A stretch of 26,772 bases of DNA from Prolixibacteraceae bacterium UBA6029 (lineage in GTDB: Bacteria > Bacteroidota > Bacteroidia > Bacteroidales > Prolixibacteraceae): positions 1 through 26,772 of the forward strand of contig DIZL01000045.1 in the NCBI GenBank assembly GCA_002429385.1, given 5' to 3'. How positions within the stretch are numbered: the first letter of the stretch is position 1; each line of letters opens with the position of its first letter. This document shows, one piece after another, positions 25,029-26,772 of the stretch. The notes under the pieces were generated by a model, which was not told the origin of the DNA, searched no databases, and saw only the letters and a program-made list of their open reading frames with translations. A program made the translations under genes and the position numbers.

Positions 25029-26069
25029 TCACATTTTAGCTCTTTTGAAACTGTTTTGTTTCCCTTCCATTAGTTGTAACTCTTTATCAGTACCGATTAC
25101 TTCTAAATCGCTCTTTAATAATGAAATAATATTAAAGTCTATAATCTTTTCAGTAAGTAACTTATTACCAATTCGGACAATATCTTTTCGTGTAGAAATT
25201 GGACTGTGTTTTTTAAAAGATTTTGTTATTTCCGCGAGTCCAAATAGCTTTTCCTCGTTTTTCAGTAAAATCTCTTTCATTGGCACAATATGATCAATTA
25301 CAACCTGACTAAATTTCGAAACATACATTTGTGTTATCGTTTTATTATCAGCAAGCTTAGTAAATAGACTTCTTGACTGACCATCAATACAATCCAATAT
25401 AACTGAGCCATCTGTATCAATTTTTAAAGACTTAATATCATTGATTGTTAATATCTTATCAATAGTGTGAAATCTGATTTTATCTATTTGTTCATTATTC
25501 CATTTGTCAAAATATACACGCTGCGCGTTTCTATAGAATAATTTTTTAATGATACTTATCGGGAAATATACATTTCCATAAGGGCGATCTTGTGAAATAA
25601 GACGATTGGTGAAATTTGCTTTAATGTCGTCAACTTCAAGATGGATTTTTTTGACCTTGCTGAGCGGCAATATAGACTCTAGATATTTAACCTCCGTTAT
25701 TTCAGATTCTATGGCAATTTCATCGCCCGCTTTTCCAATTTCGTTGGCATATTCAATTAAGAAAAATTCATATTTCCGCAATGCACTACCGATATCACCT
25801 AATTTAGCTTTAGGCAGAATTGAATTGAGATTGTGTTTTTCCAAATTAACTATGGTATACATCGAATCTATGACATCCTGTATTTCTAACAAGTTTCCTT
25901 CATCGATCAAAGTTTCAAACTGAGCCTCTTCCAATAATTGATTTGAATAGCTTGTGAAAAAAGAAGCTAAATTGCTAACATAAGAACTGCTACCTCCTCC
26001 TTTCAATTTATTTTCTGCATCTAACCACTTCTTAAAGTCTGTTCTTAAAAAAAAATCTCTCGCTTTCAT
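25029..26069 (-). CDS. Hypothetical protein (346 aa), possible nuclease-related
   Basis: The family is not recognised. Residues about 8-45 (RTDFKKWLDAENKLKGGGSSSYVSNLASFFTSY) resemble a small helical domain of the kind found before catalytic domains in integrases and some restriction-type proteins. A helical, Glu-rich region follows (about 50-150), then FPISIIKKLFYRN and beta-rich segments. The string VVIDHIVPMKEIL (His260) looks like the first half of an HNH motif, but the downstream Asn and His of HNH are not evident and no zinc cysteines occur, so nuclease activity is only a guess. There is no signal peptide. It is AT-rich, co-directional with genes on both sides (100 nt and 33 nt gaps), and near the right-hand inverted repeat. 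Confidence 0.65.
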   Translation of the reverse strand: MKARDFFLRTDFKKWLDAENKLKGGGSSSYVSNLASFFTSYSNQLLEEAQFETLIDEGNLLEIQDVIDSMYTIVNLEKHNLNSILPKAKLGDIGSALRKYEFFLIEYANEIGKAGDEIAIESEITEVKYLESILPLSKVKKIHLEVDDIKANFTNRLISQDRPYGNVYFPISIIKKLFYRNAQRVYFDKWNNEQIDKIRFHTIDKILTINDIKSLKIDTDGSVILDCIDGQSRSLFTKLADNKTITQMYVSKFSQVVIDHIVPMKEILLKNEEKLFGLAEITKSFKKHSPISTRKDIVRIGNKLLTEKIIDFNIISLLKSDLEVIGTDKELQLMEGKQNSFKRAKM

Positions 26070-26169
26070 ATAATGTATATTTACTATTTAACTTATGATT
26101 TTATGATTTGTATATCTTCTTAATTCCATTATATCAACTTCTCAATTCATTTCTATCTATTCTCGAAAC

Positions 26170-26514
26170 TTAATACTGATTAATATACTGCGAACCCTTC
26201 TTAATATATTCATCATATATTTCTTCTGCTCTTATTTTAGTATCAAAACCAATCTTATTTTCATTTACTATATTGATAATGTAATACAAAGCATCGAATT
26301 CATATTCCTTTCTAAAAATTCTTTTCCCATTCGTAATTTTTGTTCTACATGAACTTTCCTTCCAAGATTCACCATTTCTTTTAAAAACTTCATTCATTTC
26401 TTCAAAAGATGCTTCATCTTTGAAGTGAAAAAAGTACTTAATGAAGGTTTTCGTTCCCACAGTATGTAATAAACGGCTCATTTCTTTGATTTCTTCTTTT
26501 GGTTTTGGTGTCAT
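26170..26514 (-). CDS. Small hypothetical protein (114 aa)
   Basis: The family is not recognised. It is a charged, helical, cytoplasmic protein (MTPKPKEEIKEMSRLLHTVGTKTFIKYFFHFKDE at the start, with a Lys-rich end), one Cys and no hydrophobic segment. The pattern of two helical halves joined by basic residues (SCRTKITNGKRIFRKEYE) would be compatible with a DNA-binding or adaptor protein, but no defined motif supports that. It is the first gene of an AT-rich minus-strand block of three and lies 240 nt from the contig-end inverted repeat. The region 26515-26754 upstream of it contains no gene and no clear promoter. Confidence 0.55.
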   Translation of the reverse strand: MTPKPKEEIKEMSRLLHTVGTKTFIKYFFHFKDEASFEEMNEVFKRNGESWKESSCRTKITNGKRIFRKEYEFDALYYIINIVNENKIGFDTKIRAEEIYDEYIKKGSQYINQY

Positions 26515-26754
26515 ATTTATTTTTTTAAGATTGTTTTTTATACTGAACTACATTTGAAATACTACTATTTGAGATCTGGAACATCTCTTTTTACAAGATT
26601 CAAGGTCGCTTCAACAGTCAAATCCTCTTTTGTGGTATCAACTTTTGATTTTTTAATATATATCCACTTTTATTTCAAATTATTACCTACTACATGTGTT
26701 ATACAGCACTTTTAGTAAATATTTAGTTTAGTCCATAAGATGTTTATCTATTAT

Positions 26755-26772
26755 TAACTCACGTTACGCATT
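26755..26772. repeat. Right copy of the 18-bp inverted repeat at the contig ends (probable IS terminus)
   Basis: TAACTCACGTTACGCATT forms the last 18 bases of the window and is the exact reverse complement of 6-23. A direct repeat would point to a circular contig; the inverted arrangement points instead to two copies of one mobile element, each with one end just inside the contig. Confidence 0.6.

Noticed and set aside
1..26772. Circular contig or plasmid
   Set aside because: The matching ends are inverted and not direct, no replication gene is present, and core TCA genes dominate.

Overview
The window looks like a contig from a Bacteroidota genome, probably order Bacteroidales or Marinilabiliales (inference). 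Pointers are a type IX secretion sorting domain on a secreted GH3 enzyme, lipoprotein and Sec signals on the sugar enzymes, Bacteroidota-type promoters (TTTG or TTG, 19 nt, TAnnTTTG), almost no Shine-Dalgarno sites, a mitochondrial-like set of TCA enzymes, and the NifU-like/GGGtGRT gene pair. Both ends carry the same 18-bp sequence in inverted orientation (6-23 and 26755-26772), so the contig probably stops at two copies of one multicopy insertion element.

Layout. 323-2394: two exported proteins of unknown function. 2548-8856: an oxidative TCA-branch operon, aconitase, type II NADP isocitrate dehydrogenase, a second type I isocitrate dehydrogenase whose cofactor-site residues look NAD-specific, and citrate synthase, closed by a strong terminator. 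Together these turn oxaloacetate plus acetyl-CoA into 2-oxoglutarate. 8972-9097 is a long imperfect palindrome. 9211-9933 is a TauE/SafE-family transporter, and 10002-12065 is a GH3 beta-glucosidase with a T9SS tail.

21409 down to 12122 (minus strand) is a five-gene glycan operon in the order GH10 xylanase, GH36-like alpha-galactosidase, large GH67/GH20-N-like lipoprotein, uroporphyrinogen-decarboxylase-fold protein, GH120 beta-xylosidase. This fits breakdown of decorated (glucurono)xylan. No SusC/SusD pair, transporter or regulator is present. Stem-loops lie in its first two gene junctions.

21734-22478 is a fluoride exporter (crcB/fluC) followed by a DUF190 gene. 22619-24315 is the NifU-like/GGGtGRT pair, widely conserved but of unknown function. 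After a terminator, 24402-26514 holds three AT-rich minus-strand genes of unknown function beside the right-hand inverted repeat, probably accessory DNA.

Short repeats are a theme. A palindrome with core CCCGAGTACTCGGG occurs three times, once in frame inside the GH3 coding sequence and once at the predicted transcription start of crcB. 7-bp and 14-bp tandem repeats occupy two intergenic gaps. I saw no tRNA, rRNA or CRISPR array.
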